Shown in pieces: positions 34,464-42,600 of a DNA stretch of 64,000 nt; positions within the stretch are counted from its first letter, which is position 1; every line of letters starts with the position of its first letter. The stretch is from Spirochaeta cellobiosiphila DSM 17781 (GTDB lineage Bacteria; Spirochaetota; Spirochaetia; DSM-17781). Under the pieces are notes generated by a model, which was not told where the DNA came from, made no database searches, and saw only the letters and a list, made by a program, of their open reading frames with translations. Position numbers and translations under genes: made by a program. The stretch covers positions 512,714-576,713 of the forward strand of contig NZ_KE384554.1 of assembly GCF_000426705.1 (NCBI RefSeq). The letters are read 5' to 3'.

Positions 34464-35243
34464 GAGGACCATACCATACTACCTTAAGAATAATCTGAAA
34501 ATAAAACAGCAGAAAATCCCATTCTTTTCAACATGGGTCAGAAAATTTAACAAATCATACAATCCTAAACTAAGCATAACAGAAAACCGTAAGGCCTTTT
34601 ATGAAAGTTTATCTATCCATTATAAAGAATGGCTGATTGAACAAGCTACAGTGGCAATCTCCATTTTCACAAGAGTAAATAGCGACCTTTTTGAGATTAA
34701 GCCTCCGGATATTACCACAGAGGGGACCAATTATATTCAACGAATGAAAAGGGAATTACGGTTTCAACATAAATCCTATGCTACTGAAAAGACTTATCTA
34801 CATTGGCTTAATTCTTTTTTGAAGTATTTTTCGGATTACCCAGAGGATGATTTCTCAGAAAATGCATTAAAAGACTATCTTACCTATTTGGTGTTGAAAA
34901 AGAGTGTATCCTTTTCCACCCAACGTCAGGCATTTCAATGCAATATATGGAGGAGGTTTACGGTTAAGAGAATGCTTTAATCTACGTTTAAAGGATTTGG
35001 ATTTTGAGAACAAATAATAACAGCGAGTGGAGGAAAGGGTCGCAAAGATTGGTTGACCCTATTTCCCTCAGGATTAATCAAGCAACAGTTCATACAATTA
35101 GGCAGGGTACGACATACGAACCATACAAGAGTTGCTAGGACACTCCAATATATCGACTACCAGGATTTATACTCATATAACCGACAACAGAACAGTCACA
35201 TATATCTCTTGGAGCAAAATCCAATCAACTGGTATATTAGTTG
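34453..35243 (+). pseudogene. intI: Integron integrase (IntI-type tyrosine recombinase), decayed
   Basis: The frame opens without ATG and reads TIPYYLKNNLKIKQQKIPFF then STWVRKFNK, the usual start of integron-type integrases. The SAM-like DNA-binding part follows: RELRFQHKSYATEKTYLHW and FSENALKDYLTYLVLKKSVS. After QRQAF a deletion with frameshift jumps to AIYGGGLRLRECFNLRLKDL (box I arginine region), a base loss follows, then IITASGGKGRKDWLTLFPSG. After another deletion the C-terminal box II end [20 protein letters not shown] and RIYTHIT with the catalytic tyrosine is present. The additional I2 patch and the HxxR region are gone. It reads away from the array, as intI should. Inactive. Confidence 0.85.
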
Positions 35244-35342
35244 TTGATAACGTCGTCTTAAGCTGAATAGACAATTGGTGCTGAAAATGCTCAATAAGTT
35301 TCTGTGACTAGAGGCTAATTCTGCTCCAAGACTTTGTTATAT
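35244..35342 (-). other. attC: attC site
   Basis: Left GTTGATAACGTCGTCTTAAG, right GCTCCAAGACTTTGTTATAT. Last attC of the short array, abutting the intI remnant. Confidence 0.8.
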
Positions 35343-36605
35343 TTCATTTGTTGTAGTAAATATTTCTCTCGTTTCTATAAATGAATCATATTTAGTTTCT
35401 TCTTTAATCTCATCTGTAATTAAATTATTAAACATCATTGCTTTAACAACGTCTGTCCTACAAATTCCACAGTACAATTTACGATAAATGTATTCCAAGA
35501 TTTCTTTTGATCTTTTAGTTTTATTTATTTTAAAAATATCTGTTATATATTTTGCCCAATCATGAAAATCAAAAGGATTCTTTATTTCCTTTAATTTCTT
35601 GTATATAAGATCACAATCGCTTTCTAAAAAATTATTTTTTAACATTATCAATGACTCGATATTATGTTTATTTAAATACTCTAAGGCAATATTTCTTATC
35701 TCATTATTCTTAAAGCGTGATAATGCTCTTAAGGTATATCTCAAAATATTCTCATCTTTTGAATCCAGAAACTTTAACAAATTTTGATAATTTTTTGGAT
35801 ATTCTGCAACACTCAATAATTGTATTGTAGTTTTAATTTTTTCTTCATCTTTTAGAGAATCTAGAAAATCTGCTAAAACTAATAATTCTTTTGTATTTGC
35901 ATTTTTACACCAAAACCTAGGATAAGATTTTTCTCTAATATTAATGATATCGATTATTTCATCTACTGTTTTTCTTTTTTTTTGATTCTCCAACTTCCCA
36001 ATATGGTTGTCTTCATAATTATTCAAATAGTTTAATACATACTTGTTTTTTTTAGATTCTTCTTTTAATTCTTCATTGGCATTTAGTTTATGTTTTTCTT
36101 CAAAATACAATATGGGCCAATCATTTATAACAAAATCAGAATTCTTTTCAATTATTTTTCCGATCACTTCAGCAATAAATAAAAATCCTTTTTCCTTCTC
36201 TAGATCAATTAATTCTTCGATTCCTGGTGTGTCATCATCCTCATAATGAGTTATATACCATTCAGCTTTTTTATATATCTTATTAATATCAATTTTTTTT
36301 TCGAGAAAGAATAGTTTCATTAATTCAAAAACCTGAAAAGCACCCCAATCATCCTTTCGCATTCTTTTGAAATAATTTATTAGAAGATTGGAGATTTCAT
36401 TCCCATTTTTATACTCTGATATTATATGACTAATATAAATAGCTCTTGAACCTTCACATTGAGGGTCATACGACAAATTATTCTTTGCTGCGTCCAAGAT
36501 TATTTTGTCAATTTCAGGATGAGTATAATTTTTATTCTTTTTAATCATCAAAAAAGCTTTTCCTGTCCCTTTTGTTATTTCTTTCTTGAATTCTATAAAA
36601 TCCAT
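35337..36605 (-). CDS. Large helical protein, HEAT-repeat-like, function unknown
   Basis: The start is the ATG at 36605 (MDFIEFKKEITKGTGKAF) with AGGAGC seven bases upstream; the frame continues further up but runs into attC sequence. The product of 422 residues is charged and helical. Residues about 250-330 look like HEAT or ARM-type repeats (NYQNLLKFLDSKDENILRYT, LRALSRFKNNEIRNIALEYL). No catalytic motif or membrane segment is visible. Its position in a short array with an HNH nuclease and a HEPN-like protein suggests an accessory, perhaps defensive role; that is inference only. Confidence 0.5.
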   Translation of the reverse strand: MDFIEFKKEITKGTGKAFLMIKKNKNYTHPEIDKIILDAAKNNLSYDPQCEGSRAIYISHIISEYKNGNEISNLLINYFKRMRKDDWGAFQVFELMKLFFLEKKIDINKIYKKAEWYITHYEDDDTPGIEELIDLEKEKGFLFIAEVIGKIIEKNSDFVINDWPILYFEEKHKLNANEELKEESKKNKYVLNYLNNYEDNHIGKLENQKKRKTVDEIIDIINIREKSYPRFWCKNANTKELLVLADFLDSLKDEEKIKTTIQLLSVAEYPKNYQNLLKFLDSKDENILRYTLRALSRFKNNEIRNIALEYLNKHNIESLIMLKNNFLESDCDLIYKKLKEIKNPFDFHDWAKYITDIFKINKTKRSKEILEYIYRKLYCGICRTDVVKAMMFNNLITDEIKEETKYDSFIETREIFTTTNEI

Positions 36606-36628
36606 TTTGCTCCTAAATTTTTTAGTGA

Positions 36629-36740
36629 AATATAATGCCGTTTTAACTTGCAAGCCGTGCATTGGCGGAATCTGTGCCAGCGAAGCTGAGGAGCACAGAT
36701 TGTGACAATAGGATTGTCAAGTTCAAAACTTTGTTCTGTG
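36629..36740 (-). other. attC: attC site
   Basis: Left AATATAATGCCGTTTTAACTTG, right GTCAAGTTCAAAACTTTGTTCTG, stem GGAATCTGTGCC/GAGCACAGATT, loop AGCGAAGCTGA. Confidence 0.9.
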
Positions 36741-36790
36741 GATTTTTATAATCGGTATTCATCATTTCTTCCTTTTTATGGTTATATTAT

Positions 36791-38050
36791 TTATTTATTT
36801 CTATTTTCATCTTCAGAATCAAATACATCCAATATATTCTGATGCAACTTTTTTATTTCAATACCTAAAACCTGTAGATACTTATTAATATTTTCATCAG
36901 ATACATTGTCAAATTTCACATCTATTTCTTGTATGTACTTCAACCCAATAGTTTGTAAGTTTAAGAGTAAAGAAAAATCTATTTCAAAAATGGTATCAAT
37001 TGTAAGTATAGATTTTATATAATAATGAGGAAATGTTATAAATGATGTGTATCTATTATATTCGTCTTGCTCTTTGAAATCTTCTATCTGAATATCAGTA
37101 TACGATTCCATCATTTCTAATAATTGGCCTCTATCATCAGGTAAATTATCGACTAATTTCATATAAGCATTATTCCGCTCGATATACTGTTCATGGACCC
37201 AGTGTTCATAGTTGAATTTAAGATTCAGCGGTTTTATATTTCCTACCCATTGCTTACAAAAAAAATCTGGATAAAAATCAATTTCTAATATTGTATTGAT
37301 ATTGTTATATTTATTTGGATAGTGGCAGAAATATATCTTTTCTTCATCTATTGAATACTCATTCTTAAATGCATTAGAGATTCCAACAATTAAATTACTT
37401 GTAAATTTTGAAATGCAATCATAAATATCAATATCTTCAGTTTTGCTTTTTTTATTGTTATCATTGTATTTTATTCGACAGAGCCACCTTCTTGTTACTC
37501 CTAAACATTCATTTAAAGCTATATGCTTTATATCCATAAACATATATTGATGGAGAAATAGAATTTTATGAAAGAATGAAGTCGTTGATGAATATAAATA
37601 TTGTGGATCAATATTTTTTTCTTCTTTAATATCAACCATACCAATTTTTAATTTGTAATCTATTGGTGACATGATTCTAAATAAACCAAATTCAATAGTC
37701 CCCTCGGAAATCAAAAACTCCTGGTGCATTGAGTTGTCTCTGATTTTCTTCAATAATAGAAATTCGTTCTGGTATTTTTGCTTAAAATCATCAATAAATT
37801 CTTTTAGCCATGGGTATTTTGTTTTTGACTTATTTGCTTTTTCAACTAAAAAAATGGCATTTCGTATTAAATTATTGCATTCAAGAATAAAATTATCTGG
37901 TTCATGATATACAAAGTCTAATCTATTCTTATTTTTATATAACATTTCAATATTAAATAGTAAATCTACAGATTTCCTAGACATTTCTGTATAGAGTTTA
38001 TTGTTTTCCGGAAAATCTAAAAAATGTGTAATATTACTATTCACCTTCAT
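36791..38050 (-). CDS. Unknown 419-residue cassette protein with possible HEPN motif
   Basis: I do not recognise the family. The N-terminal 140 residues are helical and include LLLKKIRDNSMHQEFLI near residues 95-111, in which RDNSMH fits R-x4-H of HEPN RNases. The central and C-terminal parts mix beta strands and helices (EIDFYPDFFCKQWVGNIKPL, YTSFITFPHYYIKSILTIDT). It is soluble, very AT-rich and apparently intact. Genes with N-terminal HEPN-like domains of this size are frequent in defence islands, but the motif alone is weak evidence. Confidence 0.45.
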   Translation of the reverse strand: MKVNSNITHFLDFPENNKLYTEMSRKSVDLLFNIEMLYKNKNRLDFVYHEPDNFILECNNLIRNAIFLVEKANKSKTKYPWLKEFIDDFKQKYQNEFLLLKKIRDNSMHQEFLISEGTIEFGLFRIMSPIDYKLKIGMVDIKEEKNIDPQYLYSSTTSFFHKILFLHQYMFMDIKHIALNECLGVTRRWLCRIKYNDNNKKSKTEDIDIYDCISKFTSNLIVGISNAFKNEYSIDEEKIYFCHYPNKYNNINTILEIDFYPDFFCKQWVGNIKPLNLKFNYEHWVHEQYIERNNAYMKLVDNLPDDRGQLLEMMESYTDIQIEDFKEQDEYNRYTSFITFPHYYIKSILTIDTIFEIDFSLLLNLQTIGLKYIQEIDVKFDNVSDENINKYLQVLGIEIKKLHQNILDVFDSEDENRNK

Positions 38051-38097
38051 ATCATCAAGTTACCTCATTCTTTTTTTTAAAACTAATTCATAATCCC

Positions 38098-38204
38098 ACA
38101 GAACGCCCGCATCAGTTGCAATTTTGTCCCGCAGGGTTGGCGACCTTTTTGAGTATTCAAAAAGGGTGACAAAAAATTTGTCAGTTGCATGCGATTGTTA
38201 AATA
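38098..38204 (-). other. attC: attC site
   Basis: Left CACAGAACGCCCGCATCAGTTG, right GTCAGTTGCATGCGATTGTTAAAT, stem GACCTTTTTGA/TCAAAAAGGGT. A clean example of the folded structure. Confidence 0.95.
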
Positions 38205-38210
38205 CCATTA

Positions 38211-39581
38211 TTATGATGGTGTGTGTTTTTCATTTTCTAAACTTGTATCTTCTTGATTAAAATGTATATTCATATTGAAATCTCGTAATTCATCTAGTGA
38301 AAAATCCTCAAAATTCCATTTATGTCCTTTGTAGAAATAAAATGTATCAAAATATTTCTTATATTTCTCTTCAGAAAGATAATCAGTAATTTCATTTTCA
38401 GATGTTGGTACAATACAAACAAATGCATAAGTCCATATTTCAATTTCGATAACAATCTTTGGTAAATTCTCATCATTTTGTTTTAGATAGTATAAAGAAA
38501 TTTCTGGATGTTTGAGAAAAAGCTCGGGATGAATTGTCATTGCAATTTTGGGAAGTTTTGTTAATTTCACATCTTTATGAATAAAACGGTTTGTAAATTC
38601 GAGCTTATTTAATAGTTCAGCTGGAACGATTTCTATAGCCATCTTACAGAAAGCTCGATATATATCCTGAGGATTAATCTTATTAGTTGATTGATATTTT
38701 ATATTAAATGGATCGATTTTCGAACCATCAGAATTCCTCTGCAAAATTAATACTTCTGGTCTGCTTCTAATTTGTGATAATATGTTTTTTATTTCTTCAT
38801 TATTCTCTAGTAGAGGGTTATTTTTAAGGCTTATTATTTCAAGATTACCATCTTTAGACTTTATTTTTGGAACACCTCTTTTTCCTTTTACATGCCAAGT
38901 TGTTTTAAATACTTCCAAATAGCTTCCAAGAGAATCTTCTAAGGTCTTAATTAATCCTCCATTACATTGATCACATTCATCGTGGCAAAATATTTTTTTA
39001 TTACCTAATGATTCTGGAATTACATGAGCTATACTATTAAAAGATTTACCTTTAACAATTGATTTACCACAAAACCTACAAACTCTTTTCTTTTTATCTT
39101 GCTCACCAATTTTTACAGTTTTACTTCCATCATAGTGAATCATGTTATATTTGCTAAGAAATTTCGTATCTATTTCATCTTTTAATTTGATATAATTTTC
39201 AATAGCATCTATCAATTCAATTCCTTCAAGATCCATGTTCATGAATTTCAGTTGAATTTGAATATTATCAATTAGTTCTTCTTCAAATTCATCTGATGTA
39301 ACGGCAAAACTAAACTTTTTATCATCTTCAATGTCAGATAGAAGGGAATATATTTTAAGGATTCTCTTTCCATAATAATTTGATGCTTCTTGAAGCATTT
39401 TAAGAAGCTCTTTTTTTCTAATGTCATTAATAATTATTGGCACAATTTCATGATTTGTTCTCAAATCTATATCAAATATGCTAGCAAATTTTGCTAAAAA
39501 AACAAAACTGTTATTATCAATGGTAAATGTGATAATGGGTGTTACATCTTCTGTAAATATATATAAATTTAATTTATCCAT
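38211..39581 (-). CDS. HNH endonuclease domain protein
   Basis: The start is the ATG at 39581 (MDKLNLYIFTEDVTPII) with AGAGGAT upstream; an upstream in-frame ATG lies in attI. The product of 456 residues has an N-terminal domain of about 160 residues, then a zinc/HNH module: CRFCGKSIVKGKSF, AHVIPESLGN, CHDECDQCNGGL (CxxC...H..P..LG...C..CN, near residues 170-230). The C-terminal domain includes IYRAFCKMAIEIVPAELLN, a recurrent feature of this HNH_5-like group. It is probably a DNA or RNA nuclease; a role in phage defence is plausible given its location as first cassette of the short array. Confidence 0.7.
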   Translation of the reverse strand: MDKLNLYIFTEDVTPIITFTIDNNSFVFLAKFASIFDIDLRTNHEIVPIIINDIRKKELLKMLQEASNYYGKRILKIYSLLSDIEDDKKFSFAVTSDEFEEELIDNIQIQLKFMNMDLEGIELIDAIENYIKLKDEIDTKFLSKYNMIHYDGSKTVKIGEQDKKKRVCRFCGKSIVKGKSFNSIAHVIPESLGNKKIFCHDECDQCNGGLIKTLEDSLGSYLEVFKTTWHVKGKRGVPKIKSKDGNLEIISLKNNPLLENNEEIKNILSQIRSRPEVLILQRNSDGSKIDPFNIKYQSTNKINPQDIYRAFCKMAIEIVPAELLNKLEFTNRFIHKDVKLTKLPKIAMTIHPELFLKHPEISLYYLKQNDENLPKIVIEIEIWTYAFVCIVPTSENEITDYLSEEKYKKYFDTFYFYKGHKWNFEDFSLDELRDFNMNIHFNQEDTSLENEKHTPS

Positions 39582-39602
39582 AAATATCCTCTTATGTGTA
39601 TT

Positions 39603-39721
39603 TAACATATTACATCATACCTTTTCCCGTGATCAAATAAAATCCTAAAGATAACAAAATAATCACCATTTTATACCCAAATCTTCAATCAAAGTTAAAA
39701 AAATCAATAGTCATGAACAAT
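39603..39721 (-). other. attI: attI-like site, copy 2
   Basis: Same block as 34331-34447, including the candidate Pc boxes; the palindrome arm GAACAAT is present but its partner is cut off by the IS4-like element five bases later. The first cassette of the short array begins at its left end (ATGTTAAATACAC on the minus strand). Confidence 0.75.
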
Positions 39722-39726
39722 CATAC

Positions 39727-40929
39727 CTGTCCAAAATAAATCACTTCAATAAGCAAGACCTAACTGTACAGTATTCTTTTCACTAAAATCATCGATTAAT
39801 TTAGACTTGTTTAGCCATATCCATATATCTTGTTTTACGAATAATAAGGTAGAGATTATTGCCATTAAAGATTGCACGGTCCAATTTCGATTCGCTTCTT
39901 TTGCTATATATTTTAATAACAAACAGGTTATCATACATATCCAGATCTGTGTCATGACGGCGTTTTGACTAGTACCGAGAAAGCTTTTAATCTTAAGATT
40001 CTGCTTAATTGTCTTGGCAGACCATGTCAATTGATTTGTTAATAGGCGTATGGTCTTGTTTGTATCAGGATCATAACTTTCTGCAATCCTTATAGGTAGA
40101 ATATCCAGTCATTTGTATATCCTGATCACAATTTATATTTTCATAATGATCAACATCATAGTCTTCAAGTATGTCAAAGACTGAATTGGATTTTAACCTA
40201 GTCACAAAATAAATACCTCTAGCACAATAGTTTGAAAAGATCTTAAAGTTATTGTAGCCTCTATCAAATACTACACTGTCACCGGATTGAACCTTCATTT
40301 GTGTTAACTGATTTACTTCATGTTCTTTAGCATCTGTCATGGTTAGAACAGAAGGAATATATCCAGAGTGATTGAGTTTGACATGGAGTTTAATCCCTCC
40401 TTTCTTTTTTCTAAAGGAAGCCCAAGGAAACATATTCAAGCATAAGTCTATCGTGGTTGCATCAATACTATAGAGAGGATTCTTGAATCGAAACTTATGT
40501 TTGTGACGGTCATTATGTAGTTTATTTAATAATAGATAAAAAAGTTCTTCATAGATTTTAGAATCACGGTTCTTATTAGCATAGGATAGTGTAGATCTTT
40601 TGACTTTGGATAATCCCATATGATAGAGCTTGCTACTATTGACTTCTAATCCTTTTTCAATACCCCTAAGTCCTTTTTGTCCTGAAAGCTGAGCAAACAG
40701 CATTGCAGTAAATTGATTCCAACAGCTAAATCCTTTGGAGTGAAAGTCTCCTTTATACTTTTTAATTAACTTAACAAAATCATGTCTTGGAATAAATTGA
40801 AGAAGTTGTGAAAAAGTGGTATTCTGATGGCTCATTAGCCGATTTCCTTTTATTGTAATCTTTTAGTCGATTTTATTTTAATTGGAGATCGGTTTTTATA
40901 ATACCCTTTTTAGTATTTATTTTGGACAG
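39727..40929 (-). mobile_element. IS4-like insertion sequence
   Basis: Flanked by perfect 15-bp inverted repeats CTGTCCAAAATAAAT (39727-39741) and ATTTATTTTGGACAG (40915-40929), 1203 bp in all, with one transposase gene. I find no target-site duplication: left flank ATCATAC, right flank CTGTGAT. This suggests that recombination or deletion followed insertion. Confidence 0.85.
39746..40835 (-). pseudogene. IS4-family transposase, frameshifted
   Basis: The first 255 codons hold the DDE domain: YSIDATTIDLCLNMFPWA (first Asp), GIKLHVKLNHSGYIP, DAKEHEV, SVVFDRGYNNFKIF (second Asp with the DRGY signature) and IYFVTRLKSN. It stops after YKDCRKL. One base later the frame continues with YDPDTNKTIRLLTNQLTWSA, and WICMITCLLLKYIAKEANRN to the end. 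The single frameshift near 40068 lies before the C-terminal catalytic glutamate region, so the element is probably inactive. The ends are intact and could still be used in trans. Confidence 0.8.
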
Positions 40930-40931
40930 CT

Positions 40932-41489
40932 GTGATCTCAAATATAAACAAGGCTGATATGGATACAACACTCCATTTCAATGGTAGATATGTTTTAGGT
41001 GAGCATTATCTATTCGATAACTTAAGCCAAGAAGACTTAAATATGTTGACCAATTATAAAGATAAAGAATTACTGGATTTAAAAGAAAAAGATTATAATC
41101 ATGAATTAGTATTTGATAATGGTAGAACCCTAACTCTTAATTTATTAAGTAGTGAGACATCCATTCTTCATGGACCATCAGGTGAGGGTACCGATAACTT
41201 TAAGTATATAAGTGATGAGGGTCTCGAGGTAGTATTTAATCGGACTACAGGACAGATTGAAAGAAGGCCTCAGTATGCAGGAACTTATAACTTTTACAAT
41301 GTAGATGAAACAAATAAACCAAGCTGGTTATCATCAAAGATATGGCCAGGGAATTTTAATCATGCTATGGTGGATGTCGCTACTTGGGCAGTCTATAAAA
41401 GTTCTATATCGGAGTATTACTATGGACATGATGTGTTTGGAGAAGATGATTGGTATAAAGAAAACAATTTCTGGTACTTCAATGATTAG
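40932..41489 (+). pseudogene. C-terminal part of a polymorphic-toxin/RHS-type protein, cut by the IS
   Basis: The frame is open through the right end of the IS, with a GTG as first possible start, so the N-terminal portion was lost. The readable part (FNGRYVLGEHYLFDNLSQED, LLSSETSILHGPSGEGTDNF, KYISDEGLEVVFNRTTGQIE, AGTYNFYNVD) resembles the C-terminal region of RHS/polymorphic toxins: a (T)GPSG.G..NF..DG.EVV...G.....GTYNF pattern followed by an H...D...W motif (NHAMVDVATWAVY). This assignment is from memory of the family. The TAG stop overlaps the ATG of the lipoprotein gene by several bases. Confidence 0.4.
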
Positions 41490-42129
41490 GCTAGTATTCG
41501 TTATTTCATTGATTTTGAGTTTGTGTTCTTGTAAATCATATTATGATTCTATGACTTATACCACGTATATGAATGTTAATTTAGATAATGGTTTTTCGAT
41601 TTTAATGGATAAGGAAATATATGCATTGGATATTTCACTAGCAGGCCCCTCAACAGAGAAGAATCTCATCTTATTTAAAAGAATAATATATGATTATATA
41701 GATTATGTTTCTTTTAATATTCAATATATGAACAAGCCGATTGAGAAAAATACTGATATTAAAATTACTAAGGTTTTGATAGGGAATGGGGAAAAGACTA
41801 TCGAGTCGAGAACAACTGAGATGAGGTTTTACCAAATATGGTATTTTGAGAATACTCCTGAAAATTATGAACTCTATTACGATATTAATAATAAACCGCA
41901 AAGCCGAAAATATAATCCAACAGGAGGTGTACATTATTATGGATATAATACAGAAGATCCAGATTTAGGTAGTTATTCAGTACAAATATATTTTCCTGAT
42001 TCTATAAAAAAGAATGATAGCTTAGAAATAGAGATCTTTTATACGATTGATGGTAACAAAGAACAGTCTATAAAATGTTACTTTGAATCTATGGATGTAT
42101 TCACAAAAGCGAATAGTTATCCTTATTAA
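41482..42129 (+). CDS. Putative lipoprotein, possibly linked to the upstream toxin-like gene
   Basis: The start at ATG 41482, which overlaps the preceding stop, gives a clear lipoprotein signal: MIRLVFVISLILSLCSCKSY with two cysteines at the lipobox. The mature part of about 200 residues has beta-rich sequence (ITKVLIGNGEKTIESRTTEM, GSYSVQIYFPDSIKKNDSLE, YTIDGNKEQSIKCYF) but no family that I recognise. It would be anchored in the membrane facing the periplasm. Translational coupling to the truncated toxin-like gene fits an immunity or accessory lipoprotein; this is inference. Confidence 0.55.
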   Translation: MIRLVFVISLILSLCSCKSYYDSMTYTTYMNVNLDNGFSILMDKEIYALDISLAGPSTEKNLILFKRIIYDYIDYVSFNIQYMNKPIEKNTDIKITKVLIGNGEKTIESRTTEMRFYQIWYFENTPENYELYYDINNKPQSRKYNPTGGVHYYGYNTEDPDLGSYSVQIYFPDSIKKNDSLEIEIFYTIDGNKEQSIKCYFESMDVFTKANSYPY

Positions 42130-42536
42130 CATGAGTGTGATCCATTATTGAGTCTGCAAATAAATTTGTGTAAAGCTCATTATCTTCTAGATCAAAGATT
42201 TCGAGTATTATACAACATATTTACAGACTTTAAGGTTCCTCTTTCAGATCCATAGTTTTTTTCTCCATCCAGGGCACCGAAACACCTCCAAAGTGTTACC
42301 TATGTCTTGCCCCTTCTCCCCCAATTGACAGTTACGGAATTTCAGCCTGTCACCCACACCATTCTAGCCTGTCACCCAGACCATTCTAGCCTGTCACCCA
42401 GACCATTCTAGCCTGTCACCCACACCTTTTTAGCCTGTCACCCAGACCACCTGACAATTGACAATGACAGAATTCCTCAATTGACAAATTCCCTCCCCCA
42501 CAGCTGTCACCTACAGAATTCTCCACTGGACAAATA
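42130..42536. other. Non-coding region with repeat block
   Basis: No gene seen. It holds the 22-bp tandem repeats described separately and several further AATTGACA and TGACAG motifs on both sides of them. The array of cassettes does not extend here. Confidence 0.6.
42339..42448. repeat. Five tandem 22-bp repeats
   Basis: Unit ATTCTAGCCTGTCACCCAGA plus CC, head to tail five times with one or two changes (CACACC for CAGACC; TTTTTAG for ATTCTAG). No spacers, so not a CRISPR array. CTGTCA in each unit is the inverse of the TGACAG/TTGACA motifs in the flanks. Confidence 0.85.
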
Positions 42537-42572
42537 AAAAAGCCCCCTTGGCCGTAACCAAGAGGGCTTAAA
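42537..42572 (-). terminator. Rho-independent terminator of the HU/DUF4469 gene
   Basis: On the minus strand AAGCCCTCTTGG-TTACGG-CCAAGGGGGCTT followed by TTTTATT, 30 bp beyond the stop. Confidence 0.85.
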
Positions 42573-42600
42573 TCAGAACTTATGTAGTTCTACGGGAGAT

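Larger units (their letters stand above)
35244..39721 (-). mobile_element. Second, short cassette array (three cassettes)
   Basis: Three cassettes (genes at 38211-39581, 36791-38050, 35337-36605) with attC sites at 38098, 36629 and 35244, read leftward from a second attI-like block at 39603-39721. It lies directly behind the 3' end of the integrase remnant of the main array. Confidence 0.75.

Noticed and set aside
42339..42448. Possible CRISPR array
   Set aside because: The 22-bp units follow each other directly without spacers, and no cas gene is present. The attC sites are also not CRISPR repeats: they differ in sequence and length and are separated by genes.
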